This document shows positions 17,202-25,640 of a stretch of DNA of 64,000 nucleotides, in pieces. The DNA lies in assembly GCA_963839745.1 (NCBI GenBank), contig CAWIWC010000006.1, positions 124,001 through 188,000 of the forward strand, given 5' to 3'. Position 1 is the first letter of the stretch, and every line of letters begins with the position of its first letter. The notes below the pieces were generated by a model, which was not told the DNA's origin, did no database searches, and worked only from the letters and a program-made list of their open reading frames with translations. The DNA is from JAIBJN01 sp963839745. GTDB lineage: Bacteria > Actinomycetota > Thermoleophilia > Gaiellales > Gaiellaceae. A program made the position numbers and the translations under genes.

Positions 17202-18017
17202 CTACTCGCCGCCGCCCTCGCCCTTCGACTCGGAGAGGAAGGTGCCGAGAAGCAAGAGGTTCTCCTCGCCGAGGTCCGCGTACGCAGGCATGACGGTATT
17301 TCCGAACTCGGCCGGGTTGGCGACGTACGCCGCGAACTCCTCCGGCGAGCGCCCGTCTGCACCGACCTCCGAGAGATCGGGTGCTCCGAGGTTGCTCGAG
17401 CCGGAGCCGAGATAGGTGTGGCAACTCATGCAGCCCGACTCCGCGAAGAGTGTCGCGCCCGCAACCCCTTCCTCGGAGAGGCCCTGCTCCTGCTGCCAGG
17501 CTTCGACCTCCTCCACGGCCTCGCTGGCGAGGGCCTCCTCTGCGGTCGCGCCGCGATAGGTGAGGATGCCCATGGAGGCGATGACCAGGAGCGCGCCGAC
17601 GACCGCGACGGGCCGCCGGACGAGCCGCCGCTCTCGCCGCCGGTCGATGAAGGGCAGGGCGATGAGCAGGATGAGCGCGATGGTCGGGATCCCGACCGTT
17701 CCGAGGACCACCGACTCGGGCCACTTGAAGATCCGCAGCAGGTAGAAGAGGAAGTAGAAGTACCAGTCGGGCCGCGGCACGAACGAGGTCGTGCCCGGGT
17801 CGGCCTCCTCGGTGTAGCGAGGCCCGAGGATGCCGGCGTCGCCCGCCTCCTCCCCCGAGGTGAAGTACCAGACGCAGGCGAGCGCGACGATGACGCACAC
17901 CACGACGAGGCTCATGACCGTGTCGTGGAACATCGCGTACGGGTAGAAGGGCTTCCCGCGCTTGTCGACGTCCTCCTTGTACCGCTTGAAGTAGGCGCGC
18001 TCTTTTTCGTTGCTCAT
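17202..18017 (-). CDS. qcrC: Menaquinol-cytochrome c reductase cytochrome b/c fusion subunit
   Basis: 271 residues. An N-terminal part corresponds to the C-terminal half of cytochrome b (subunit IV-like): a membrane helix at about 40-60, the Qo-site PDWY in RPDWYFYFLFYLLRIFKWPE, then two more helices to about residue 165. A single c-type heme domain follows, with CMSCH at about 208 and a likely Met ligand in NTVMPAYADL. The b-domain/c-domain fusion is known from Gram-positive menaquinol reductases (Bacillus QcrC type). It ends in a Glu/Gly-rich tail. The ATG at 18017 is four bases beyond the qcrB stop; an upstream start at 18065 would overlap qcrB. Confidence 0.93.
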   Translation of the reverse strand: MSNEKERAYFKRYKEDVDKRGKPFYPYAMFHDTVMSLVVVCVIVALACVWYFTSGEEAGDAGILGPRYTEEADPGTTSFVPRPDWYFYFLFYLLRIFKWPESVVLGTVGIPTIALILLIALPFIDRRRERRLVRRPVAVVGALLVIASMGILTYRGATAEEALASEAVEEVEAWQQEQGLSEEGVAGATLFAESGCMSCHTYLGSGSSNLGAPDLSEVGADGRSPEEFAAYVANPAEFGNTVMPAYADLGEENLLLLGTFLSESKGEGGGE

Positions 18018-18021
18018 GCGA

Positions 18022-18831
18022 TCACGCCTCGGGCCGCCCTCTCGCGTCGGCGCCGGCGCCGTCACCGCGCGGCCTGGGCTCGACGAGCCCGCGCCTGCCC
18101 ATGACGACCTCCTCGCGCTCCGCGCCGGCCGCGTCCTTCGACCAGGGCGGGGAGGTGACGCCGAGGCGGATGACGAGGTAGAGGTGAAGCGTGATCAGGG
18201 CGATCAGGGCGCCCGGTATGAGCAGCATGTGCATCGAGTAGAAGATCGAGAGCGTATTGGTGCCGATGTCCTGGCCTCCGCGCAGGAAGTCCGCGAGGAA
18301 CGGGCCGACGAACGGCGCCGTCGCGTTCAGGTTGATGCCGACGACGGTGGCCCAGTAGGCCGTCTGGTCCCACGGGAGCAGGTAGCCCGTGAAGCCCTCG
18401 AGCATGGCGAGGACGAGGAGCAGGACGCCGAGGAGCCAGTTGAGCTCGCGCGGGTACTTGTAAGCACCGAAGAGGAACACGCGCCCCATGTGCAGGAAGA
18501 GCAGGATGATGAAGACGCTCGCGCCCCAGCGGTGCATCCCGCGAACGAGCCAGCCGAGCGTGAGGTCGTTCGTGATCATCTGGATGGAGGCGTAGGCCTC
18601 CTCCGGCGACGGCTTGTAGTACATGGCGAGGATCACGCCGGTGAGCGCCTGGACGATGAACGCCGTCAGCGTTGCCGAACCGAGCGTGTGGAACCAGTTC
18701 GTGTCGTGCGGGACGCGACGGAAGAGGAAGTACTTGACGGCGCCGACGAGGCCCGAGCGCTCCTCGAGCCAGTCGACCGGCACGAGCGCGACGTGCTTGA
18801 GCTGATCCCCCTTGGACTTGGTTTGCGCCAT
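18022..18831 (-). CDS. qcrB: Menaquinol-cytochrome c reductase cytochrome b subunit
   Basis: 269 residues, cytochrome b6-like N-terminal half with four membrane helices. The heme ligands are the His pairs in MHRWGASVFIILLFLHMGR (13 residues between) and MHMLLIPGALIALITLHLYL (14 between), the b6-type spacing. GFTGYLLPWDQTAYWATVVG is the conserved Qo loop after helix C. It carries both b hemes and oxidises menaquinol together with QcrA and QcrC in the cytoplasmic membrane. A 35-residue polar extension after WSKDAAG is not found in short b6 proteins. It follows qcrA directly (stop of qcrA at 18832, start at 18831). Confidence 0.95.
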   Translation of the reverse strand: MAQTKSKGDQLKHVALVPVDWLEERSGLVGAVKYFLFRRVPHDTNWFHTLGSATLTAFIVQALTGVILAMYYKPSPEEAYASIQMITNDLTLGWLVRGMHRWGASVFIILLFLHMGRVFLFGAYKYPRELNWLLGVLLLVLAMLEGFTGYLLPWDQTAYWATVVGINLNATAPFVGPFLADFLRGGQDIGTNTLSIFYSMHMLLIPGALIALITLHLYLVIRLGVTSPPWSKDAAGAEREEVVMGRRGLVEPRPRGDGAGADARGRPEA

Positions 18832-19773
18832 CTAGGGAGTGATCGGGTAGAGCCACGCCTCGTACCCGTCGACGTGCACGCCCGGGTCGGCATGGCGATA
18901 GCGGACAGCGACGGCGTCGGCGCCCTCGCCTTCGACGACGGCGACGGTGTAGAGCTCGCCGAGCCAGAGGCTGCCGTTGATGATCGAGTACTCGAAGCGG
19001 TCGAGGGCGTGGACCGGCGGCCCGGCCGTCCGGTTGCCCTCGATGTCGTAGGCACCTCCGTGACAGGGGCAGCCGAAGCCGGATGGCTGTGTCGGCGTGA
19101 GCATCACCGGCGCGGCCGACGTCTGCACCTCCTCGGGCTCGCCGGGCGGGCCTTGGGGCTGTGTCGGGCAGCCGAGGTGCACGCACCGGTTGAAGATGAT
19201 CGTGAAGCTCGGGACGTCGTTCTTGAGCCCGTTGTAGCGGATGAACGCGGTACGCCTCGTGACGTTGCCCTTCTCCGGCTCGGCGGTGAAGGTCGCGATC
19301 CGCCACTCGCCCTCGGGGTAGTTGTCCATCGGCCCGAGGTCGACGTCTGGCTCTTCTTGCCCGACGAACGCGGGAAGGACGGCGAAGCCGAGCACGGGCA
19401 CCGTGATGATCCCGCCGATGACGGCACCGAGACCGAGCGTCGCGCCCTCGAGGAACTTCGAGCGCGGGAAGCGCTCGGGCTCGCCGGGCTCGCCCTCCTC
19501 CACGGTGAGCGGCGGCGGGGCCACGACGGGCTCCGGCTCGGGAGCGGCACGGACGTCACGCGTCACGTCCCGGATCCAGAGGAACCCGAAGATGACGGCG
19601 AGGACGATGCCGACCACGGCCGCCCACATGCTCACGATCAGGCCGACGAGGATGAGTGCGACGGCGCCGGCGAAGGCGAACGGCCAGATCGTCGGCGGCG
19701 GGAGGTGGGCGCCGGGATCCTCGTGCTCGTGTGTCTCGGAGGTCTCCTCCGGCCGCTCTAGCTCGTCCGCCAC
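18832..19773 (-). CDS. qcrA: Menaquinol-cytochrome c reductase Rieske iron-sulfur subunit
   Basis: 313 residues. Unlike classic Rieske proteins with one anchor it has two membrane helices at about residues 28-72 and a third at about 105-135, the actinobacterial QcrA arrangement. The 2Fe-2S ligands are in NRCVHLGC (about 205) and CPCHGGAYD (about 245), with Cys pairs for the cluster-protecting disulfide. An insert rich in Pro/Glu (QPQGPPGEPEEVQ) separates the two motifs. First gene of the qcrABC-ubiX-menG-prenyl synthase-mqnE operon and preceded by a good promoter inside the ubiD 3' end. Confidence 0.95.
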   Translation of the reverse strand: MADELERPEETSETHEHEDPGAHLPPPTIWPFAFAGAVALILVGLIVSMWAAVVGIVLAVIFGFLWIRDVTRDVRAAPEPEPVVAPPPLTVEEGEPGEPERFPRSKFLEGATLGLGAVIGGIITVPVLGFAVLPAFVGQEEPDVDLGPMDNYPEGEWRIATFTAEPEKGNVTRRTAFIRYNGLKNDVPSFTIIFNRCVHLGCPTQPQGPPGEPEEVQTSAAPVMLTPTQPSGFGCPCHGGAYDIEGNRTAGPPVHALDRFEYSIINGSLWLGELYTVAVVEGEGADAVAVRYRHADPGVHVDGYEAWLYPITP

Positions 19774-19815
19774 CCAGCTTCCTCCGTCAGATCCTGGTTG
19801 TTACAAGCGTCGAGC

Positions 19816-19845
19816 ATTCTTCCCCTGAGCGCTCGATCCTGTCAA
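19816..19845 (-). promoter_or_regulatory. Promoter of the qcr-menaquinone operon
   Basis: Minus strand TTGACA (19845-19840), 18-base spacer, AAGAAT (19821-19816). It overlaps the ubiD stop codon and lies 43 bases from the qcrA start. It would let the bc-complex operon be expressed separately from the upstream heme/ubiD genes. Confidence 0.6.
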
Positions 19846-21326
19846 CGACGTACCTTCTGCCTCAAGACCTGGGAAATCCGCCCGTTCCCGGAGGCCTCCT
19901 GGTCGAGTCCGAACTCGCTCCACCGGCGGTCGACGGCGTCACGAACCTCCTGGGTCATCTCGATCCGCTCCGGCCACTCGCGCGCGCCCTCCTCGGGCCA
20001 CTTGTGGGTCGCGTCGATCCCGAGCTTACCGCCGTAGCAGGGCAGCATGGCCGCGTGGTCGAGCTGGTCGAGCGGGCCCTCGGTGAGCACGACGTCGCGC
20101 TTCGGGTCGACGTTGGCGCAGACGTGGAAGAAGACCTGCTCGTAGTCGTGCACGTCGATGTGCTCGTCGACGACGACCACCGACTTGGAGAGTGAGAGCA
20201 TCCCGAGGCCCCAGATCGCGTGCATGACCTTGCGCGCATGGCCGGGGAAGGCCTTCCGGACGGAGACGATGACGCAGTTGTGGAAAGCGCCCGCGACCGG
20301 GAGGTCGTAGTCGACGATCTCCGGAACCGTCATGCGGATCGCCGGGAGGAAGATCCGCTCGGTCGCCTTGCCGAGCCACGCGTCCTCGGCCGGCGGCACG
20401 CCGACGACGATCGAGGGGTAGATCGCGTCGCGTCGCATCGTCATGGCCGTGAGGCGGAAGACCGGGAAGGGCTCGGGCGGCGAGTAGTAGCCGGTGTGGT
20501 CGCCGAACGGCCCCTCGACACCCATGTCGCCGGCCTCGATCCGCCCCTCGAGCACGATCTCGGCGTTGGCCGGCACTTCGAGGTCGACCGTCTTGCACTT
20601 GACGAGCTCGACCGACTCGCCGCGGAGGAAGCCGGCCAGCATGAACTCGTCGATGTGCTTCGGGAGCGGAGCGCTCGCCGAGTACGCCGTGATCGGGTCG
20701 AGGCCGAGCGCAACCGCGACCGGGATCGACCCCTCGGCGGCGAGCCAGTCCGCACGCCCGTCCTTGTGCACCTGCCAGTGCATGTAGGTCGACGTCGCGT
20801 CGATCTTCTGCATCCGGTACATGCCGACGTTGCGGACGCCAGTGCGCGGGTCCTTGGTGATCACGGCCGGGAGCGTGATAAACGGCGCGGGGTCGCCGGG
20901 CCAGCAGTGCTGGATCGGCAGCGCGTCGAGGTCGGGCTCGAGCACGAGCTCCTGGCACGCGCCCTTCGAAACGCTCTTCGGCATCGAGTCGGCCAGGCGC
21001 TTGAGCTTGCCGAGGCCCTTGACCTTCTCGACGAGCCCCTGCGGCGGCTGCATCTCGAGCACGTCCTCGAGCTTGCGCGCGACCGCATCGAGGCTCTCCT
21101 CGCCGAAGGCCATGCACGTGCGGCGCTCCGTGCCGAACTGGTTGATCAGGAGCGGCCGCTGGGAGCCCTTCACGTTGGTGAAGAGGAGCGCGGGGCCGCC
21201 GCTCTTGACCACACGATCGGTGATCTCCGTGACCTCGAGGTACGGATCGACCTCGGCTTCGATCTCGACCAGCTCGCCCTCCCGGCGCAGCAGATCGATC
21301 CAGGAGCGCAGATCAGCGGCAGGCAC
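19842..21326 (-). CDS. ubiD: UbiD-family prenyl-FMN-dependent decarboxylase
   Basis: 494 residues, normal UbiD length. N-terminal DLRSWIDLLRREGELVEI and EVTEITDRVVKSGGPALLF are typical. The active-site/cofactor region shows YRMQKIDATSTYMHW, GLDPITAYSASAPLP, and EGPFGDHTGYYSPPEPFPVF with the conserved Glu; the C-terminal VVVVDEHIDVHDYEQVFF is also standard. It depends on prenylated FMN made by UbiX, whose gene is in the next operon. In an organism using the futalosine pathway the likely substrate is the prenylated dihydroxynaphthoic acid. It is the last gene of the ABC-hemB-hemL group. Confidence 0.94.
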   Translation of the reverse strand: MPAADLRSWIDLLRREGELVEIEAEVDPYLEVTEITDRVVKSGGPALLFTNVKGSQRPLLINQFGTERRTCMAFGEESLDAVARKLEDVLEMQPPQGLVEKVKGLGKLKRLADSMPKSVSKGACQELVLEPDLDALPIQHCWPGDPAPFITLPAVITKDPRTGVRNVGMYRMQKIDATSTYMHWQVHKDGRADWLAAEGSIPVAVALGLDPITAYSASAPLPKHIDEFMLAGFLRGESVELVKCKTVDLEVPANAEIVLEGRIEAGDMGVEGPFGDHTGYYSPPEPFPVFRLTAMTMRRDAIYPSIVVGVPPAEDAWLGKATERIFLPAIRMTVPEIVDYDLPVAGAFHNCVIVSVRKAFPGHARKVMHAIWGLGMLSLSKSVVVVDEHIDVHDYEQVFFHVCANVDPKRDVVLTEGPLDQLDHAAMLPCYGGKLGIDATHKWPEEGAREWPERIEMTQEVRDAVDRRWSEFGLDQEASGNGRISQVLRQKVRR

Positions 21327-21346
21327 CGCTGTCGAGTTTATCCGTG

Positions 21347-21514
21347 CTAGTGCCCGCGGCCGCGCCGGTGCGACGCCCAGCGGCTCAACTGGCCGAGCGC
21401 GATCACGCTGCAGAAGATGAGGCCGACGACCAGCATCGCGACGATGATGTCGCGGCCCTCCTCCGCAGTGGACTTCTCCGCGGCGAGGACGAGTGCGTTG
21501 GCGAGAGCGCTCAT
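21347..21514 (-). CDS. Small single-helix membrane protein
   Basis: 55 residues with one clear membrane helix, IIVAMLVVGLIFCSVIALGQL, followed by a basic SRWASHRRGRGH tail. The N-terminal 20 residues are amphipathic. It fits exactly between the prenyl-synthase-like gene and ubiD, with 20- and 11-base gaps. No family recognised. Position suggests a small membrane factor linked to heme or quinone enzymes, but that is context only. Confidence 0.6.
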   Translation of the reverse strand: MSALANALVLAAEKSTAEEGRDIIVAMLVVGLIFCSVIALGQLSRWASHRRGRGH

Positions 21515-21525
21515 CGCGGCTGAGT

Positions 21526-22074
21526 TTAATGCACGCGCTCGGCGTGAAGCGCCAGAGCGCGCGCGACCGCCCCGGAACCGGCCTCGAGCTCGGCGACCGC
21601 CTGCAGCGGCGCCGGGTCGGCCTGGAGGCGCAACGCGGCTCGGCCGGTCTCGAGCCTGACGTCGATCGATCCGAGGAGTGCGGCGGTTCCCGCCCACGCG
21701 GCGCCGTCCCCCTCCCGCTCCTCCGCGCGAAGCTGGGCGCAGAGCGAGATGAGCTCGGCGAGGGCGGCGACGACTGTCACCTGGCCGTGCGCTGCGACAC
21801 GGACGAGCCCGTGCGCGTAGAGGTAGTCGCCGAGCAGGATGGCCGTGTCTGAATCGGCCGGGGCGAAGAGGCGCGGCCGGCCGTAGTGGAGGAGGTAGCC
21901 CTCGTAGATCGATTCCAGTCCGAGGGCGTGGCGCGCCGGCGCGAGCGCCGAGAAGACCGGCGTCTCCTCCCGCTCGCCCACCGGGCGAAGGGCCGCGGCC
22001 CAGAGCGCGCTCTCGCGCTTGGCCTCGCCGGCGATCACCTCCCAGACGGAGAGCTCAGCGGCCGAAGAACTCAC
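21526..22074 (-). CDS. Degenerate polyprenyl-synthase-like protein without Asp-rich motifs
   Basis: 182 residues from a GTG start that overlaps the hemL end by 20 bases. The central segment GRPRLFAPADSDTAILLGDY followed by LYAHGLVRVAAHGQVTVVAALAEL lines up closely with GRPTVWAEHGEPAAKAAGDY and the next helix of the true prenyl synthase encoded at 15010: GRP, the A-x-x-x-GDYL-x-A pattern and the following helix agree. Neither DDxxD motif is present, so catalysis by itself is unlikely. It may be a non-catalytic subunit like the small component of heterodimeric heptaprenyl diphosphate synthases, or an unrelated helical protein. The resemblance is by eye; the function is inferred. Confidence 0.6.
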   Translation of the reverse strand: MSSSAAELSVWEVIAGEAKRESALWAAALRPVGEREETPVFSALAPARHALGLESIYEGYLLHYGRPRLFAPADSDTAILLGDYLYAHGLVRVAAHGQVTVVAALAELISLCAQLRAEEREGDGAAWAGTAALLGSIDVRLETGRAALRLQADPAPLQAVAELEAGSGAVARALALHAERVH

Positions 22075-23329
22075 GCGCGGCCTCCACGGTCGCGTCGATC
22101 TCCGCCTCGCCGTGCGCCGTGGAGACGAACAGCGCCTCGAACTGCGAGGGCGCGACGTAGATCCCGGCGGCGAGCAGGTGGCGGAACCACGCTGCGAAGC
22201 GCTCGGTGTCGCTCTCCGACGCGTCCCGGAAGTTCCGCACCGGCCCTTCCCGGAAGAAGAGGGTCGCCATCGCCCCGACGCGCTGGACGCACACCTGCTC
22301 GCCCTCGGCCGCACCGCCGAGGCCGGCTTCCAGCCGTGCGCCCAGCTCCTCCAGGCGCTCGTAGACCGCGGCATCGCGCAGCCGGCGCAGGACGACGAGC
22401 GCGGCCGCCGTGGCGAGCGGGTTCCCGGAGAGGGTCCCCGCCTGGTACACCGGCCCGGCGGGGGCCAGCTCGGACATGACGTCGGCGCGCCCGCCGAACG
22501 CTGCCAGGGGCAGCCCGCCGCCGGCGATCTTGCCGAGCACGGTCAGGTCGGGCGTGACGCCGTACAGCTCCTGCGCCCCGCCGCGCGCGACCCGGAAACC
22601 GGTGATGACCTCGTCGAAGACGAGCAGCGCCCCGGAGGCGTCGCAGAGTGCCCGCAGCACCTCGAGGAAGCCCGGGTCGGGCGGGACGACACCCATGTTC
22701 CCGGCGACGGGCTCGACGACGATCGCGGCCAGTCCCTCCCCGTAGCGCTCGACCGCTGCGGCTGCGGCATCGACGTCGTTGTAGGCCGTCACCACCGTGT
22801 CGGCGGCGGCGCCCGGAGGCACGCCGGGGGTGGCCGGAAGGCCGAGCGTCGCGAGGCCGGAGCCGGCCTCGGCGAGCAGCCCGTCGGAGTGCCCGTGGTA
22901 GCAGCCCGTGAACTTGAGGACGCGGTCTCGTCGCGTGAACCCGCGCGCGAGCCGCAGCGCGCTCATCGCCGCCTCCGTTCCGGACGAGACGAGGCGCACC
23001 TGCTCGACGGAGGGCACCGCGTCGACGATCTCCTCGGCGAGCGCGACCTCGCGCTCGGTCGGCACGCCGAAGGTCGTCCCCTCGGCTGCGGCCTCCTGCA
23101 CGGCCTCGACGATCTCGGGATCCGCGTGGCCGAAGACGAGCGGGCCCCAGGACATGACCCAGTCGACGTAGCGGTTGCCGTCGGCATCCCACAGGTATGG
23201 GCCTTCGCCGCGCGCGGCGAAGAACGGCTCCTCGGCCCCGACCGCGCCCCATGCGCGGACCGGGGAGTTGACGCCGCCGGGGATGACCTTGCGCGCGCGG
23301 CGGAAGAGGCCGCTCGCGGTCAGGTCCAC
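22055..23329 (-). CDS. hemL: Glutamate-1-semialdehyde 2,1-aminomutase
   Basis: 424 residues, class III PLP aminotransferase fold. PGGVNSPVRAWGAVG near the N-terminus is the GSAM-specific gating region; LVSSGTEAAMSALRLARGFT, KFTGCYHGHSDGLL, LLVFDEVITGFRVARGGAQ (PLP Asp) and VLGKIAGGGLPLAAFGG (Schiff-base Lys) are all present. It converts glutamate-1-semialdehyde to 5-aminolevulinate in C5-pathway heme synthesis. GTG start overlaps the hemB stop by ten bases. The gene pairs with hemB in an operon that also reaches ubiD. Confidence 0.97.
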   Translation of the reverse strand: MDLTASGLFRRARKVIPGGVNSPVRAWGAVGAEEPFFAARGEGPYLWDADGNRYVDWVMSWGPLVFGHADPEIVEAVQEAAAEGTTFGVPTEREVALAEEIVDAVPSVEQVRLVSSGTEAAMSALRLARGFTRRDRVLKFTGCYHGHSDGLLAEAGSGLATLGLPATPGVPPGAAADTVVTAYNDVDAAAAAVERYGEGLAAIVVEPVAGNMGVVPPDPGFLEVLRALCDASGALLVFDEVITGFRVARGGAQELYGVTPDLTVLGKIAGGGLPLAAFGGRADVMSELAPAGPVYQAGTLSGNPLATAAALVVLRRLRDAAVYERLEELGARLEAGLGGAAEGEQVCVQRVGAMATLFFREGPVRNFRDASESDTERFAAWFRHLLAAGIYVAPSQFEALFVSTAHGEAEIDATVEAAREFFGR

Positions 23330-24291
23330 CCCGCCAGCTCCTTCGCCCAGTACGAGACGATCACGTCGGCGCCCGCGCGCTTGATCGCGGTCAGGCCTTC
23401 CACTGCAGCCTGGCGCTCGTCGAGCCAGCCGCGTGCAGCGGCGGCCTTCACCATCGCGTACTCGCCGCTCACGTTGTAGGCGAAGAGCGGCGCGTCGAAG
23501 CGCTCGCGGGCGGCCCGGATCACGTCGAGGTAGGGAAGCGCCGGCTTGACCATGATCGCGTCGGCGCCCTCGGCGAGGTCGAGCTCGCACTCGCGGATCG
23601 CCTCGCGGACGTTGGGCGGGTCCATCTGGTAGCTGCGCCGGTCGCCGAACGCCGGGGTCGACTCGGCCGCCTCCCGGAACGGCCCGTAGAAGGCCGAGGC
23701 GTACTTGGCCGAGTAGGCGACGATCGGGAGCTGATCGAAGCCGTCGCCGTCGAGCGCGCCGCGGATCGCGCCGACGCGTCCGTCGAGCATGTCGCTCGGG
23801 CAGACGGCGTCGGCGCCGGCCTCCGCATGGCTCACGGCGGTCTTGGCCAGAAGTTCGAGCGAGACGTCGTTCAGCACCTCGTCGCCCTCGACGAGCCCAC
23901 AGTGCCCGTGGGAGGTGTACTCGCACAGGCAGACGTCCGTGAGGAGCACGAGCCCGGGCACCTGCTCCCGGAGGGCGCGCAGCGCCCGCTGCACGATTCC
24001 GTCCTCGTCGTACGCGCCCGAGGCTGCCTCGTCCTTCTCCTCGGGGATCCCGAAGAGGAGCACGGCACTGACGCCGAGGCGGTGCGCGTCGGCGGCCTCC
24101 TCGCAGAGCTTGTCCACCGAGCGCTGCGCGATGCCCGGCAGGCCCTCGAGCGGCCGCTCCACCCCTTCGCCCGGGCAGGCGAAGAGCGGGTAGACGAAGT
24201 CGTCGAGCGAGAGCCGCGTCTCGCGCACGAGCGAGCGGAGCGCGGCCGTGCGCCGGAACCGCCGCAGCCGGGTGACGGGGAACGTGCTCAC
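23320..24291 (-). CDS. hemB: Delta-aminolevulinic acid dehydratase (porphobilinogen synthase)
   Basis: 323 residues, standard length. Zinc-type cysteine cluster in TDVCLCEYTSHGHCGL (about 120-135); the two active-site lysines are in YSAKYASAFYGPFR and IMVKPALPYLD; the C-terminal AYNVSGEYAMVKAAA is invariant in the family. It condenses two ALA molecules to porphobilinogen. The GTG start at 24291 shares its first base with the last base of the stop codon (TAG) of the ABC permease. With hemL downstream it supplies two consecutive heme steps to the cytochromes encoded next to them. Confidence 0.97.
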   Translation of the reverse strand: MSTFPVTRLRRFRRTAALRSLVRETRLSLDDFVYPLFACPGEGVERPLEGLPGIAQRSVDKLCEEAADAHRLGVSAVLLFGIPEEKDEAASGAYDEDGIVQRALRALREQVPGLVLLTDVCLCEYTSHGHCGLVEGDEVLNDVSLELLAKTAVSHAEAGADAVCPSDMLDGRVGAIRGALDGDGFDQLPIVAYSAKYASAFYGPFREAAESTPAFGDRRSYQMDPPNVREAIRECELDLAEGADAIMVKPALPYLDVIRAARERFDAPLFAYNVSGEYAMVKAAAARGWLDERQAAVEGLTAIKRAGADVIVSYWAKELAGWT

Positions 24292-25640
24292 TATGCGAGG
24301 AATCTTCGCACGCCCATCCTGGCGGCCGTCGCGAACGCCGTGGCGAGGCCGAGGAGCCACAGGGTCGCGACGCCGACCTCCCGCCACGGGTCGAGCGCGA
24401 AGAGCGCCGACTCGAAGAAGTCGACCGCGTGGGCGAAGGGGAACAACGCCGAGATCCAGCCGGCGGCGGCGACCGAGCCGGACGGGATGACGCCGATGAG
24501 CACAAGCGGCAGGGTGACGAGGAAGGCGACCAGGACCGCGGCTCTGGACTCGCGGGCGAGCACGCCCAGGAGCACACCGAAGGCGCCGAAGGACGCGCCG
24601 GCGAGGACAAGCCCGAGGGCGAGGAGGGGCAGTCGGCTCCACGGCTGGCCGCCGTCGACGCCGGCCACCTCGGCCGCCACGCCGAAGACGACAGCGAGGA
24701 CGAGGCCGAGTGCGAGGGCCACCGTTGCGCCGAGGAGCACCTTCGCGGTCACGAGCTCGCGCAGCCGGACGAGGCCTCGGACGAGGCGGCCCACGACGTT
24801 CTCGTCCCGTTCGGCCGCGATCGCGCCGGCCGCGAGAAGCACGCAGACGAAGGAGAGCGTGAGCGCGAGCGCGTAGGCCTGGAGCTGCGCGCCGAGCAGC
24901 CAGGTGCGGCCGGCCTCCCGGTCGGTGGTGAGCTCGATGGGGTTCGCGGTGGCGCGCAGCGTCTCGTCCGTCTGCTCGAGGGCGAGTCGCGCTTCGCTGA
25001 CGAACGTCGCCAGCTCCTCGATCTCGTCGAGCGCCTCCGGGTCGTCCGTTCGCTCGCGGAGCTGCTCGAGCAGCCGGCCCGCCTCCTCGAGCCCGACGAC
25101 GTCGAACTCCTCGCCGAGGAAGTCCGCTTCGCCGCCCTCGACGAGCAGCGTCACGTACTCGAGGTTCGCGGCGATGTACGCCTCCTGGAGCAGGCGGTTG
25201 AGGCGGAAGACGAGCGCCTCGGTCTGGAGCTCGAAACGGCTCGCGAGGCCGCCGCGACCCGTGCGCAGGACGAGCTCCGGGCTCTCGACCATGCCGCGGA
25301 GCTTCGACGCGAACCCGCGCGGGACGACGATCGCCGCCGTCACCTCGCCGGTCTCGAGCTGCCGCTCCGCTTCATCCTCGGACATCGGGACGAGCTCGGC
25401 CTTGTCGTTCACCTGCTCGATCACGCTCTCCACGTCGAACCGCTCCCCGGCGATGGTCAGCGCCTGCGGCAGGCCGTCGAGGTCGACGAGCGCGACGCGC
25501 GGCTGGTCGGAGGCGAAGCGGACGACGAGCCCGACGAGCAGGGCGACGAGGAGCGGGTAGAGGATGAGCGCCGCCAGCAGCGCGGGCGAGCGACGCAGCA
25601 CGCGCAGGTCCTTGGCGAGAAGCAGCCTGGTCGCGGTCAC
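24291..25640 (-). CDS. ABC-2 type transporter permease
   Basis: 449 residues. One membrane helix at about 17-40 (ALLAALILYPLLVALLVGLV), then a long extracytoplasmic domain of about 210 residues, then five to six helices from about 245 to 445, the ABC-2 (YhgE/Pip or NatB-like) plan. The extracytoplasmic part contains VALVDLDG, VTAAIVVPRGFASKLRG and a coiled-coil-like stretch rich in Glu. LLAAGAIAAERDENVVGRLVRG is the typical ABC-2 coupling-helix region. GTGA overlap with the ATPase gene. Substrate unknown; placement before hemB and cytochrome genes invites a link with heme or cytochrome assembly, but sequence alone does not show it. Confidence 0.85.
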   Translation of the reverse strand: MTATRLLLAKDLRVLRRSPALLAALILYPLLVALLVGLVVRFASDQPRVALVDLDGLPQALTIAGERFDVESVIEQVNDKAELVPMSEDEAERQLETGEVTAAIVVPRGFASKLRGMVESPELVLRTGRGGLASRFELQTEALVFRLNRLLQEAYIAANLEYVTLLVEGGEADFLGEEFDVVGLEEAGRLLEQLRERTDDPEALDEIEELATFVSEARLALEQTDETLRATANPIELTTDREAGRTWLLGAQLQAYALALTLSFVCVLLAAGAIAAERDENVVGRLVRGLVRLRELVTAKVLLGATVALALGLVLAVVFGVAAEVAGVDGGQPWSRLPLLALGLVLAGASFGAFGVLLGVLARESRAAVLVAFLVTLPLVLIGVIPSGSVAAAGWISALFPFAHAVDFFESALFALDPWREVGVATLWLLGLATAFATAARMGVRRFLA

